Origin: Chloroflexota bacterium
GTDB lineage: Bacteria; Chloroflexota; Anaerolineae; UBA4142
Length of the DNA stretch: 13,641 bases
NCBI GenBank assembly: GCA_023380675.1
Contig: JAMCRS010000175.1
Span: 1 to 13,641, forward strand
Reading direction: 5' to 3'
The notes below the pieces were generated by a model, which had not been told where the DNA came from, ran no database searches, and saw only the letters and a list, made by a program, of their open reading frames with translations. The position numbers were made by a program, and so were the translations under genes. This document shows, in pieces, positions 6,209-13,625 of the stretch (position 1 is its first letter; each line of letters begins with the position of its first letter).

Positions 6209-7282
6209 ATGTCTGTCACAAACTTACTCTCCGGAAAACGCGTACTCGGCGTGCTCGTCGTCGTATTGTTCGCGCTTGCCCTCATACCCCCGTTGGAAGT
6301 GACGCACGCGCAGGGACCTTACGGCGGTTCCTATGGCGCCTCCTACGGCGGCTCCATGGTTTACTACGTCCAGCGCTTCGATACGCTGTTCTCGATCTCG
6401 CAGCGCTACGGGACCTCGATCGCCGCGATCATGTCGGCGAACGGATTGTACAGCGACTACATCTACGCCGGCCAACGCCTCGTGATCCCGGGGGGGTATC
6501 CAAACTATTGGTTCCATCGGTCTGGATCGTCGATCTACGCGCCGCAGCCGCTCCCCACTATCGTGCCAATCGAGAATCCTACCTTCGACTGTACGTATAC
6601 GGTCCAACCGCGCGACACGGTGTTCTCGATCTCGTATCGCAGCACGGTCACGATTCCGGCGCTGATGCAGGCGAACAATCTGTACAGCCCCTTCATCTAC
6701 GTCGGCCAGGTACTCAAAGTCCCGTGCCTGAATCCCGCGCCGTCCACCTTCCCGATCTATACGGTCCAGAGTGGGGACAATCTGTTCCGCATCGCGATCC
6801 AGTACAATACGTCGATCTACGCCATCACGCTCGTCAACGGCTTGCTGAATCCCAACTGGATTTTCGCGGGGCAGAATCTGGTTATCCCGTATCCAGGCTC
6901 ATACGTCTGGCCGACCGGCATTCCGACCCTCGTGCCCTCGATTACGCCGGCGACGACCGCTACTGCGACCACGACTCCAACGATAACGCCGACTCCCACG
7001 TCGACGGTGCCGCCGAACACCGCGGTCGTCATCATGCAGAGCAACGCGTACGTGCCGAACAATGTGACGATCACGGCCGGCATGACGGTCCTCTGGGAAA
7101 ACGCGGACACCGGAAACCACACCGTGTCCAGCGGAACGCCGGGAAACCTGGACGGCAACTTCCGCTCAGACACCATCGCGCCGGGGGGTTCGTTCTCATT
7201 CACCTTCTCGACGGCGGGCACCTATCCGTACTTTGACGAGATCGTCGGTGCCGCTATGACGGGCACCGTAACCGTCCAGTAG
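6209..7282 (+). CDS. Exported protein with three LysM domains and a degenerate cupredoxin-like domain
   Basis: 357 residues. An N-terminal hydrophobic segment (12-27) ending near THAQ (32-35) is a signal peptide or anchor. Three LysM domains follow at about 51-94, 129-173 and 184-227, each with the YxVQxxDTLFxIxxxY...IYxGQxLxIP pattern; LysM binds peptidoglycan or other GlcNAc polymers. C128 and C173 flank LysM2 and could form a disulfide. A Thr/Pro linker (about 228-269) leads to a cupredoxin-like beta-barrel (270-357) with APGGSFSFTF and MTGTVTV. The copper His (H304) and Met (M350) positions are kept, but the expected Cys and second His are replaced (FDEIVGAAM). ATG 6209 is chosen over a GTG at 6179 because AGGAG sits 9 nt upstream. 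It is a single-gene unit with its own promoter and terminator, probably a cell-envelope protein. Confidence 0.88.
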   Translation: MSVTNLLSGKRVLGVLVVVLFALALIPPLEVTHAQGPYGGSYGASYGGSMVYYVQRFDTLFSISQRYGTSIAAIMSANGLYSDYIYAGQRLVIPGGYPNYWFHRSGSSIYAPQPLPTIVPIENPTFDCTYTVQPRDTVFSISYRSTVTIPALMQANNLYSPFIYVGQVLKVPCLNPAPSTFPIYTVQSGDNLFRIAIQYNTSIYAITLVNGLLNPNWIFAGQNLVIPYPGSYVWPTGIPTLVPSITPATTATATTTPTITPTPTSTVPPNTAVVIMQSNAYVPNNVTITAGMTVLWENADTGNHTVSSGTPGNLDGNFRSDTIAPGGSFSFTFSTAGTYPYFDEIVGAAMTGTVTVQ

Positions 7283-7294
7283 ATTCGCTTTTGC

Positions 7295-7326
7295 AAAGCG
7301 CGCCGGGTTGCCCCGGCGCGCTTTTT
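7295..7326 (+). terminator. Intrinsic terminator after the LysM gene
   Basis: A 13-bp perfect stem (7295-7307 with 7312-7324), 4-nt loop TTGC, and a T-run at 7322-7326. It begins 12 bp after the stop codon. Confidence 0.95.
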
Positions 7327-7341
7327 GTTTGCTTTTGGTTG

Positions 7342-7350
7342 TGCTATAAT
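7342..7350 (+). promoter_or_regulatory. Extended -10 promoter of the fadNA operon
   Basis: TGC followed by TATAAT (7345-7350) is a perfect extended -10. No good -35 is visible at 16-18 bp; the region there is the T-rich tail of the preceding terminator. The predicted start near 7357 leaves a leader of about 185 nt before fadN. Confidence 0.7.
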
Positions 7351-7432
7351 CGTGGTACCTAATCTGCGCGCGTTGCGCCGGCGGATTGCCTCAGGCTCGG
7401 CCCCTCGCATTCCAGGCCGCCGCTCGTTTCTT

Positions 7433-7446
7433 GCGCCGGCCGGCGC
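7433..7446 (+). promoter_or_regulatory. 14-bp palindrome in the fadN leader (possible operator)
   Basis: GCGCCGG followed directly by CCGGCGC is a perfect palindrome about 75 bp downstream of the predicted start. Its position would suit a repressor site or mRNA structure, but in GC-rich DNA such palindromes also arise by chance. Confidence 0.3.
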
Positions 7447-7542
7447 CCCGATGTGCGAGCGACCGCGAGGTGTGCCCATCAGCCGCCGGTCGAGCGCGGT
7501 TGCACATAATCGGCGGACCCGCAAGGCTCGGAGGACACTGCA

Positions 7543-9927
7543 ATGGAGCAATCGATCAACCGCGTCGCCGTAGTCGGCTCCGGCACCATGGGGGGCGCGC
7601 TGGCGGCGCATTTTGCGAATGCCGGCATCCCGGTCTACCTTCTGGACATCGCGCCAAACACGCTTACGCCCGACGAAGAAAAACGAGGGCTCAAGCTCGA
7701 TCACCCAGCCGTCCGCAACCGCATCGTCAACGCAGGCGTCGAGGCGATCAAGAAATCCCGCCCCGCCGCGCTCTTTACGCCAAAGACGATCGACCGCATC
7801 ACGCCGGGGAACCTCGAGGACGACTTGGAGTGGCTCCGGGAAGCGGACTGGGTACTCGAGGCAATCGTCGAGAACCTGGACATCAAGCGGCGGCTGATGG
7901 AGCGAATCGACTCCCTGCGCAAGCCGGACTGCCTGGTAACCACGAACACCTCGGGCATTCCAGTTGGAGAGATCGCCGCTGGCCGTTCGGAGTCGTTCCA
8001 GTCTCATTTCCTGGGTACTCACTTTTTCAATCCCCCTCGCTACTTGAAACTCCTCGAAGTCATACCCACCCCGAAGACGGCACCGCAAGTGGTCGACTTT
8101 GTCAAATCGTTCGGCGAGACGATCCTGGGCAAGGGGGTCGTCCTCTGCAAGGACCGCCCCAATTTCATCGCCAATCGGCTGGGAACGTACGCCGGCATGT
8201 TTGGCCTGCGCTACGCGCTCGACCACGGCTATGCGTTCGACGAGGTTGACGACCTGACCGGGCCCATCATCGGGCACCCCAAGACCGCTTCCTTTCGGCT
8301 CCTCGATCTGGTGGGTGTCGACGTCATGCTCCACGTCGCCGACAACCTCTATGCCGCGGTGCCGGCGGACCAAGCCCGCGAGGATCTCAAGCCGCCCGAG
8401 CTGCTGCGCGAGATGGTCGCACGAGGCTGGCTGGGCAACAAGGCCGGCCAGGGATTTTACAAGCAGGTCAAGACCGATAAGGGCCGCGAATTCTACGTCC
8501 TCGACCCCAAGACGATGGAGTACAAGCCCCAGGAGAAAGTGTTTTACGATTCGACCATGAAGGGCGAGATGGTCGACGACCTTGGCGCGCGTTTGCGCCT
8601 TATCGTCGGCCAGGACGATCGCGGCGCACGGTACATCTGGGACACGACGGCGCGCACGCTGGCGTACGCCTCGCACCGCATTCCCGAGATCGCGGACGAC
8701 CTTGCGGCCGCCGACAATGCGATCAAATGGGGATTTGCGAACGAGTTCGGACCGTTCGAGACGTGGGACTTGATCGGCGTCGCGGACTCGGTCGCGCGCA
8801 TGGAGAAGGAAGGCATCCAAGTAGCGCCCTGGGTGAAGGAGATGCTCGCCAGCGGGCATCCCAGCTTTTACCAGAACGGCAAGTGCTACGACCTGGGCGC
8901 CAAGGATTATGTCCCGCTCGCCTCAAATCCGAACGTCCTCCTGCTTCGCGGTCAGCGCGTCGTCCGATCGAACGACAGCGCGTCCCTCCTGGATATCGGC
9001 GACGGCGTCGCGTGCCTCGAGTTTCACACCAAGATGAACGCGCTTGACGAGGGCGCGATCGAGATCGCTGGCGCGGCGCTCGACGAGGTCGGTCGAAACT
9101 TTGCCGGCATGGTGATTGGCAATCAGGGAGAGCATTTTTCAGCCGGCGCGAACGTGATGACGATCGGACTGGCAGCCAACGAGGGCCGGTGGGACGATAT
9201 CGACCGCATCGCGCGAGCGCTGCAGGGCTTTTTGATGTCCGTGCGATACAGTCCCCGTCCGATCGTCACCGCTCCGTTTGGCTATACGCTGGGGGGAGGC
9301 TGCGAGGTGATGATGGCCGGGTCACGCGTCGTCGCTCACGCCGAGTCGTACGTCGGCTTGGTGGAGGTCGGGATGGGCTTGATCCCGGCCGGCGGCGGGT
9401 GCAAAGAGCTGGTACGTCGCGTCGTCTCACCCGCTATGCAGACGCCCAACGTCGATCCCCTCCCGTTAGTCCAGCGTGTGTTCGAGACCATCGGCATGGC
9501 CAAGGTCGCGACCAGCGCGGAGGAAGCGCGCGAGATGGGGTTTCTTGGACCGTCGGACCGCGTGGTGATGAACCGCGATCAGCAAATCGCCCAGGCCAAA
9601 CGCGCTGTGCTGCAGTTGGTTGAGGATAGCTATCGGCCGCCGGCCCGCGGCAAGGTCGTCTATGCCGCCGGGGAACGGATGCTCGCCGCACTGCGGATGG
9701 CGATCTATTCCATGCGCCAGGGCAAGTATATTTCCGAGTACGATGCTCGGATCGGCGAAAAGCTGGCCTACGTTCTATGCGGCGGCAAGCTCACCTCGCC
9801 TGCCTGGGTCGACGAACAATATATTCTCGACCTAGAGCGCGAGGCCTTCATATCCCTCTGCGGCGAGGAAAAGACCCGTGAGCGGATTTGGCATTTCCTC
9901 AGCACCGGCAAACCGCTCCGGAACTAG
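7543..9927 (+). CDS. fadN: 3-hydroxyacyl-CoA dehydrogenase / enoyl-CoA hydratase fusion (FadN type)
   Basis: A 794-residue bifunctional beta-oxidation enzyme with dehydrogenase first and hydratase second, the Bacillus FadN (about 789 aa) order, opposite to E. coli FadB. The N-terminal NAD site is GSGTMGG (G12-G18). The dehydrogenase motif THFFNPPRYLKLLEV carries the catalytic pair H160/E172, and DRPNFIANR follows near 205-213. The second dehydrogenase segment spans about 355-430. The crotonase domain (about 480-680) has GEHFSAGANV (oxyanion hole), GGGCE with E588 and LVEVGMGLIPAGGG with E608, matching the two catalytic glutamates of enoyl-CoA hydratase at the usual 20-residue spacing. All key residues are intact. 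The ATG has GGAGGA 7 nt upstream. It is followed after 63 bp by the thiolase gene; together they convert enoyl-CoA to acetyl-CoA plus shortened acyl-CoA. Confidence 0.94.
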   Translation: MEQSINRVAVVGSGTMGGALAAHFANAGIPVYLLDIAPNTLTPDEEKRGLKLDHPAVRNRIVNAGVEAIKKSRPAALFTPKTIDRITPGNLEDDLEWLREADWVLEAIVENLDIKRRLMERIDSLRKPDCLVTTNTSGIPVGEIAAGRSESFQSHFLGTHFFNPPRYLKLLEVIPTPKTAPQVVDFVKSFGETILGKGVVLCKDRPNFIANRLGTYAGMFGLRYALDHGYAFDEVDDLTGPIIGHPKTASFRLLDLVGVDVMLHVADNLYAAVPADQAREDLKPPELLREMVARGWLGNKAGQGFYKQVKTDKGREFYVLDPKTMEYKPQEKVFYDSTMKGEMVDDLGARLRLIVGQDDRGARYIWDTTARTLAYASHRIPEIADDLAAADNAIKWGFANEFGPFETWDLIGVADSVARMEKEGIQVAPWVKEMLASGHPSFYQNGKCYDLGAKDYVPLASNPNVLLLRGQRVVRSNDSASLLDIGDGVACLEFHTKMNALDEGAIEIAGAALDEVGRNFAGMVIGNQGEHFSAGANVMTIGLAANEGRWDDIDRIARALQGFLMSVRYSPRPIVTAPFGYTLGGGCEVMMAGSRVVAHAESYVGLVEVGMGLIPAGGGCKELVRRVVSPAMQTPNVDPLPLVQRVFETIGMAKVATSAEEAREMGFLGPSDRVVMNRDQQIAQAKRAVLQLVEDSYRPPARGKVVYAAGERMLAALRMAIYSMRQGKYISEYDARIGEKLAYVLCGGKLTSPAWVDEQYILDLEREAFISLCGEEKTRERIWHFLSTGKPLRN

Positions 9928-9937
9928 CCATCGCGAG

Positions 9938-9977
9938 TTCGAGCGCGGGCGCGATCGGGAGAGACCCGCGCCTCGAA
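9938..9977 (+). other. Inverted repeat between fadN and fadA
   Basis: TTCGAG-CGCGGG (9938-9949) pairs with CCCGCG-CTCGAA (9965-9977, one bulged C at 9971), giving a 12-bp stem with a 15-nt loop. Its 3' end touches the fadA ribosome site (AAAGGAG, 9976-9982). It could tune fadA translation or stabilise the upstream mRNA; there is no T-run, so it is not a typical terminator. Confidence 0.55.
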
Positions 9978-9990
9978 AGGAGTTGTTGAC

Positions 9991-11169
9991 ATGCGTCAAG
10001 CCGTGATCGTTTCCGCGGTCCGCACCGCCGTCGGCAAGGCGCCGCGGGGCAAGTTGCGCGCCGTTCGTCCCGACGACATGGCGGCGACGGTCGTCTCGGC
10101 TGCGCTCGAGCGCGCGGAGGGACTCGCCCCGGACGAGGTCCAGGACTTGATCGTCGGGAATGCGTTTCCGGAAGGAGAGCAGGGCCTCAACATGGCTCGC
10201 ATCGTCGGTCTGCGCGCCGGCCTTCCCATTGCTGTCCCGGCGATGACGGTCAACCGCTTTTGTTCTTCGGGGCTGCAGAGCATCGCGCTCGCCGCGCAGC
10301 AGATCCGGGCCGGCTGGGGCGACTGCATCATCGCCGGCGGAGTCGAGTCGATGAGCACGGTGCCGATGACGGGATTTCACTTTGCGCCGAATCCGTACCT
10401 GGCGCAGGAATACCCAGGCGTTTACTTGGGAATGGGACTCACGGCCGAAAACGTCGCCCGCGAGTACGCCGTCACGCGCGAGGACCAGGACCGCTTCAGC
10501 CTCCGCAGCCACCAGCGCGCGATCGCCGCACAGGATGCCGGCCGGTTCAAGGACGAGATCGTTCCGCTAAGCGTTTCCGTCGTCGAGGCGGCAGACGACG
10601 GGCCTCGCTCGCTCCAGTACGCCTTTGACGCGGACGAGGGCCCGCGGCGCGACACGACGCTGCCGGCGCTTTTGAACTTGCGGCCCGCATTCGCGCAGGG
10701 AGGCACCGTTACCGCCGGCAATTCGTCCCAAACGAGCGACGGCGCGGCGGCCGCGGTCGTGATGGAGGAAGAGCGCGCGCGTTCGCTCGGGCTCAAGCCG
10801 CTCGCGCGCATGGTCTCGTTTGCCGCGGCCGGCGTCCGGCCTGAAGTGATGGGGATCGGCCCCATCGCCGCGATTCCCAAAGCGCTCAAGATCGCCGGCT
10901 TGAAACTGGAAGAGATCAGCTTGATCGAGCTGAACGAAGCATTCAGCGCACAGGCTCTCGCGGTGATCCGCAGCCTGGAGCTGGACGAAGAGCGCGTCAA
11001 CGTCAACGGCGGGGCGATCGCGCTCGGTCATCCGCTGGGAGCGACCGGCTCCAAGCTCACCGTCCAACTCCTCTACGAAATGAAGCGCCGCAAGGTGCAG
11101 TTCGGCATGGTTACGATGTGCATCGGCGGCGGAATGGGCGCGGCAGGGATTTTCGAAAATCTGCAGTGA
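9991..11169 (+). CDS. fadA: Acetyl-CoA acyltransferase (3-ketoacyl-CoA thiolase)
   Basis: A 392-residue thiolase, the usual family length, performing the last beta-oxidation step: thiolytic cleavage of 3-ketoacyl-CoA. The acyl-accepting cysteine is C91 in NRFCSSGLQSI, H347 lies in GGAIALGHPLGATG, and the second catalytic cysteine C377 lies in MCIGGGMGAAG. NEAFSAQA (about 315) is also present. This is a complete thiolase active site. The ATG at 9991 has AAGGAG with about 8 nt spacing. Its place directly after fadN matches the Bacillus fadN-fadA order and favours a degradative thiolase over a biosynthetic acetoacetyl-CoA thiolase, although sequence alone cannot fully exclude the latter. No acyl-CoA dehydrogenase (fadE) follows, since a terminator closes the operon. 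Confidence 0.94.
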   Translation: MRQAVIVSAVRTAVGKAPRGKLRAVRPDDMAATVVSAALERAEGLAPDEVQDLIVGNAFPEGEQGLNMARIVGLRAGLPIAVPAMTVNRFCSSGLQSIALAAQQIRAGWGDCIIAGGVESMSTVPMTGFHFAPNPYLAQEYPGVYLGMGLTAENVAREYAVTREDQDRFSLRSHQRAIAAQDAGRFKDEIVPLSVSVVEAADDGPRSLQYAFDADEGPRRDTTLPALLNLRPAFAQGGTVTAGNSSQTSDGAAAAVVMEEERARSLGLKPLARMVSFAAAGVRPEVMGIGPIAAIPKALKIAGLKLEEISLIELNEAFSAQALAVIRSLELDEERVNVNGGAIALGHPLGATGSKLTVQLLYEMKRRKVQFGMVTMCIGGGMGAAGIFENLQ

Positions 11170-11195
11170 TCGGCGCGCCTCGCCGCTAGACCCAC

Positions 11196-11229
11196 GGGGA
11201 CGGAGCACGCTCCGTTCCCTTTGCTTTTG
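11196..11229 (+). terminator. Intrinsic terminator of the fadNA operon
   Basis: GGGACGGAGC and GCTCCGTTCCC form a 9-10 bp stem with one bulged T and a tight loop, followed by TTTGCTTTTGT. It lies 27 bp after the fadA stop codon. Confidence 0.85.
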
Positions 11230-11263
11230 TCTCAGATTCATCCCCCGTCGACGGTGCTAGTTC

Positions 11264-13093
11264 GTGAACAAATCAACCCTGGTTGCGTTCTTTGTTTTTC
11301 TTTTTTCAGTTTATATGCTGACCTACAGCCGTACCTTCGACGTTCGCGCCGACGAAGGGACCATGTTCGCCGTCACGGAGAGCCTCGCCAAATTCGGACG
11401 GACGAGCATCGACCAGGCCAACAACCTGCAGTACCTGAGCGCGGCCACCATGGCGCCGGACGGCTCGCACTACTCCAAGTACGGAATCGGACAGTCTAAC
11501 TCCGAGCTCCCCCTTTACGGATTGGCGCTTGCCGTTCCCGCATTGGGACTGGTGGACACGGTATTACTCTTGAATCCGCTCCTTACCGCGCTGTCCGCGA
11601 CCTGCCTTCTCCTGACCGCGTGGATCTTGGGAGCGTCCCGTGGCCGGGCATTGGCAGTCGCTCTCCTCTATTCCTTTTGCACCCCGGGGTGGGTTTACGC
11701 CAAGAGCTTTTACAGTGAGCCGCTCACGGGCTTGGGATTTGCGATTGCGGCGCTGGGAGTGGCAGTGCTGCTGACACGTCCGCGCGCCTGGGGCGCCGCG
11801 ATCGCCGGTGTTGGCCTCGCGGTGGCCATGCTCGCCAAGAGCAGCGCCGTCGTCACGGTACCCGCGCTCGTTTTCGTCGCGGTGCGATACGGAGGAGGCA
11901 AGCGGTGGAAGAACGCCCTCGCGTCCCTGGCGCCGGTTGCAGCCGCCGTCGTCGTCGTTGCTGTCTACAATTGGGCGCGTTTTGGCAACCCCGCCCAAAG
12001 CGGCTACGGCGACGAGGGATTCACGGTCTATCCCTGGGTAGGCGCACTGGGGATGTTGTTTGCGCCAGGACGCTCGTTGTTCATTTATGCGCCCATCATG
12101 CTGGCGGCGCTGCCCGGTGTGTGGCTGCTCCGTCGACCCGCCGGCCTTCGGCTGTGGATCGCCGGCACCGTCGGATCCGTGATGCTGCTCGAGGGCGCAT
12201 GGTGGGCCTGGTGGGGGGCGTGGGCCTGGGGACCCCGCTTTCTCGTTCCCGTATTGCCTCTCCTCTCGCTCGGCCTGCTCGGCGTCCTCCCCTCTCGCGC
12301 CCCGCGAGGCACCCGTGCAGAGTGGACCCGAGACTGGACCTGTCGCGCAAAGCTCGGTGCGCTTTCGCTGCTCGCCGCGCTCAGTCTGCTGATGCAGGTC
12401 CCCGGCGTGTCGGTTTACCGCGCTTTGTTCTTTTGGAATGTGATGCGCTCAGAGCCGAACTTGCCGCCGGACGTGGTCTCGCTCTACACATTCCGGTTCT
12501 CCATGCCCGCCTTCAACCTGGAGCAGGCGATTCAAGGAAACCTCGACGTGGCATGGAAGCCCGGCGCGAATGCGCTGGTCGACGCGGTGGGCTTGCTGTT
12601 TGCCGCTAGCGCCGCCTCGGCCGGCCTGATCGCTCTAATTCTCGCGTGGCGCGGGGGTCGAGCCGGCCGCGCGGCCGCGCTCGGGGGCGTTCTCCTCGTG
12701 GGTGGACTCACCGCAGCCGGCATTGCCCATTACGGACAACTCGACGAGAATCCCTACCCGGCGGTCCTGGCATCCACCGTCAGAGCGGTTCCGGCCGGCG
12801 CGATCGTGTTCGTCGGAAACACGTCGGCCGGCGACAACCGCATGCTCTGGAACGTCAATCGCACTCGGCTCGACTTGGTCGGCGTGTCACCCGACCGCGG
12901 TCAAATGCAGCTTCACGCACTTCCGGTCGTTCGGCGTGCGGTCGCACTCGGCCAGGCCGTTTGGTACCTACAGACCGAGCCGAATGCTCCCGCTGATTTC
13001 TTCGACGAGCTCACCCACATGCGCCTGTGCTCTTCGACCTGGCCCCTTGAGTCGCCCGCGAAGCTCTTCGAGTGGAAGCCATGTGCGCAGTGA
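11264..13093 (+). CDS. Polytopic membrane protein, GT-C (family 39-like) glycosyltransferase candidate
   Basis: A 609-residue membrane protein. TM1 is about residues 5-21, followed by an extracytoplasmic loop with DVRADEGTMF (D30-E31). GT-C enzymes, which transfer sugars from polyprenyl-phosphate carriers, typically carry an acidic pair at this place. About ten further hydrophobic segments follow up to about residue 490, including the Trp-rich EGAWWAWWGAWAWGPRFLVPVLP. The last about 115 residues are soluble. This arrangement fits GT39/PMT-like proteins of unknown acceptor; the assignment is by topology and loop motif, not by a detected catalytic signature. The GTG at 11264 has only a weak ribosome site (ACGGTG), and no clear promoter is seen between the fadA terminator and the start. 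The neighbours give no pathway clue. Confidence 0.65.
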   Translation: MNKSTLVAFFVFLFSVYMLTYSRTFDVRADEGTMFAVTESLAKFGRTSIDQANNLQYLSAATMAPDGSHYSKYGIGQSNSELPLYGLALAVPALGLVDTVLLLNPLLTALSATCLLLTAWILGASRGRALAVALLYSFCTPGWVYAKSFYSEPLTGLGFAIAALGVAVLLTRPRAWGAAIAGVGLAVAMLAKSSAVVTVPALVFVAVRYGGGKRWKNALASLAPVAAAVVVVAVYNWARFGNPAQSGYGDEGFTVYPWVGALGMLFAPGRSLFIYAPIMLAALPGVWLLRRPAGLRLWIAGTVGSVMLLEGAWWAWWGAWAWGPRFLVPVLPLLSLGLLGVLPSRAPRGTRAEWTRDWTCRAKLGALSLLAALSLLMQVPGVSVYRALFFWNVMRSEPNLPPDVVSLYTFRFSMPAFNLEQAIQGNLDVAWKPGANALVDAVGLLFAASAASAGLIALILAWRGGRAGRAAALGGVLLVGGLTAAGIAHYGQLDENPYPAVLASTVRAVPAGAIVFVGNTSAGDNRMLWNVNRTRLDLVGVSPDRGQMQLHALPVVRRAVALGQAVWYLQTEPNAPADFFDELTHMRLCSSTWPLESPAKLFEWKPCAQ

Positions 13094-13146
13094 GCTTGCT
13101 GGCATTGTCAAGGATGTGGAGAGACCGCGTGCGAGGAGGCGGTGTT

Positions 13147-13195
13147 CCCTGGCATGACTGTGGAGAACTGCGCCACAGCCACGTAACCGCCAGGG
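13147..13195. other. Two-part inverted repeat after the membrane protein gene
   Basis: Outer arms CCCTGGC (13147-13153) and GCCAGGG (13189-13195) enclose inner arms CTGTGG (13158-13163) and CCACAG (13173-13178). There is no T-run on either strand, so it is at best an atypical terminator. TGTGGAGA occurs at 13115-13122 and 13159-13166, and inverted at 13215-13222. No gene is visible in 13094-13241. Confidence 0.5.
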
Positions 13196-13241
13196 CAAGT
13201 GTGACACGCGCCTTTCTCCACACCCACCGTCATGCGTGCGG

Positions 13242-13270
13242 TTGACACTCCCCATCAATCGTGCTAAAAT
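13242..13270 (+). promoter_or_regulatory. Promoter of the T-box transcription unit
   Basis: TTGACA (13242-13247), 17-bp spacer and TAAAAT (13265-13270) with TG at 13262-13263. Predicted start is near 13277, giving a leader of about 350 nt to the ATG at 13626. Confidence 0.88.
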
Positions 13271-13276
13271 CGCGCC

Positions 13277-13562
13277 AACTGAATAAAGGAACGAACGCCG
13301 AACCGGAGGAGTAGAGCGAGGCGCGCTGATAGCGAAGAGGGGCCGACGGGTGCAAGCCCTTCACAGTAAGCCGCTCGAAGGTCGCCGGGGAGTTGGATCG
13401 ACGAATGGCCCAGCCGCTGAATCGGTCCCGGGGTTGCCCGTTAGCGCAAAGAGATAGCGATTGGCCGGCCGGAGCCTGCTCGCGTTGGCCGACCGATCGC
13501 CAAACAAGGTGGTATCGCGCGGGGACCTCCCTTTCGCCCTTGAGGCGAAAGGGATTTTTATT
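13277..13562 (+). ncRNA. T-box leader, probably responding to uncharged tRNA-Val
   Basis: T-box leaders sense uncharged tRNA: the specifier codon pairs with the anticodon and the T-box bulge pairs with the free CCA end, favouring antitermination. Seen here: the T-box AAGGTGGTATCGCG (13506-13519) with bulge TGGT (13510-13513), just before an intrinsic terminator. Stem I has a specifier loop with AGTA on the 5' side (13310-13313) and GAAGGTCG on the 3' side (13377-13384), bounded by GAGCG/CGCTC and CCGG/CCGG. Its distal arm is GGGC/GCCC (13340-13343 with 13356-13359) with loop sequence GGGTGCAA. The specifier is either GTC (Val, 13381-13383, followed by a purine) or GGT (Gly). TGGT needs a tRNA with discriminator A, which fits Val and not Gly (usually U), nor the U73 Thr tRNAs of this window. 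Confidence 0.88.
13528..13562 (+). terminator. Intrinsic terminator of the T-box leader
   Basis: An 11-bp stem (13528-13538 with 13544-13554), 5-nt loop CTTGA, then TTTTTATT. Its 5' arm (CTCCCTTT) can alternatively pair with AAGG of the T-box, the standard terminator/antiterminator switch. Confidence 0.93.
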
Positions 13563-13625
13563 GGACACTGTAGCACAACTACCGACAAAGATGCCCCGGC
13601 GGGCAAATTGAGGTAAACTGGGGGC

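Noticed and set aside
7350..7374. A GTGGTACC string after the fadN promoter that looks like a T-box core
   Set aside because: It lies within about 10 nt of the predicted transcription start, so there is no room for Stem I, and no terminator follows.
7222..8859. A 545-codon open frame on the minus strand opposite the LysM gene end and fadN
   Set aside because: It crosses a strong terminator and promoter of the plus strand and lies over the conserved NAD-binding and catalytic motifs of FadN; its own product has no family features.
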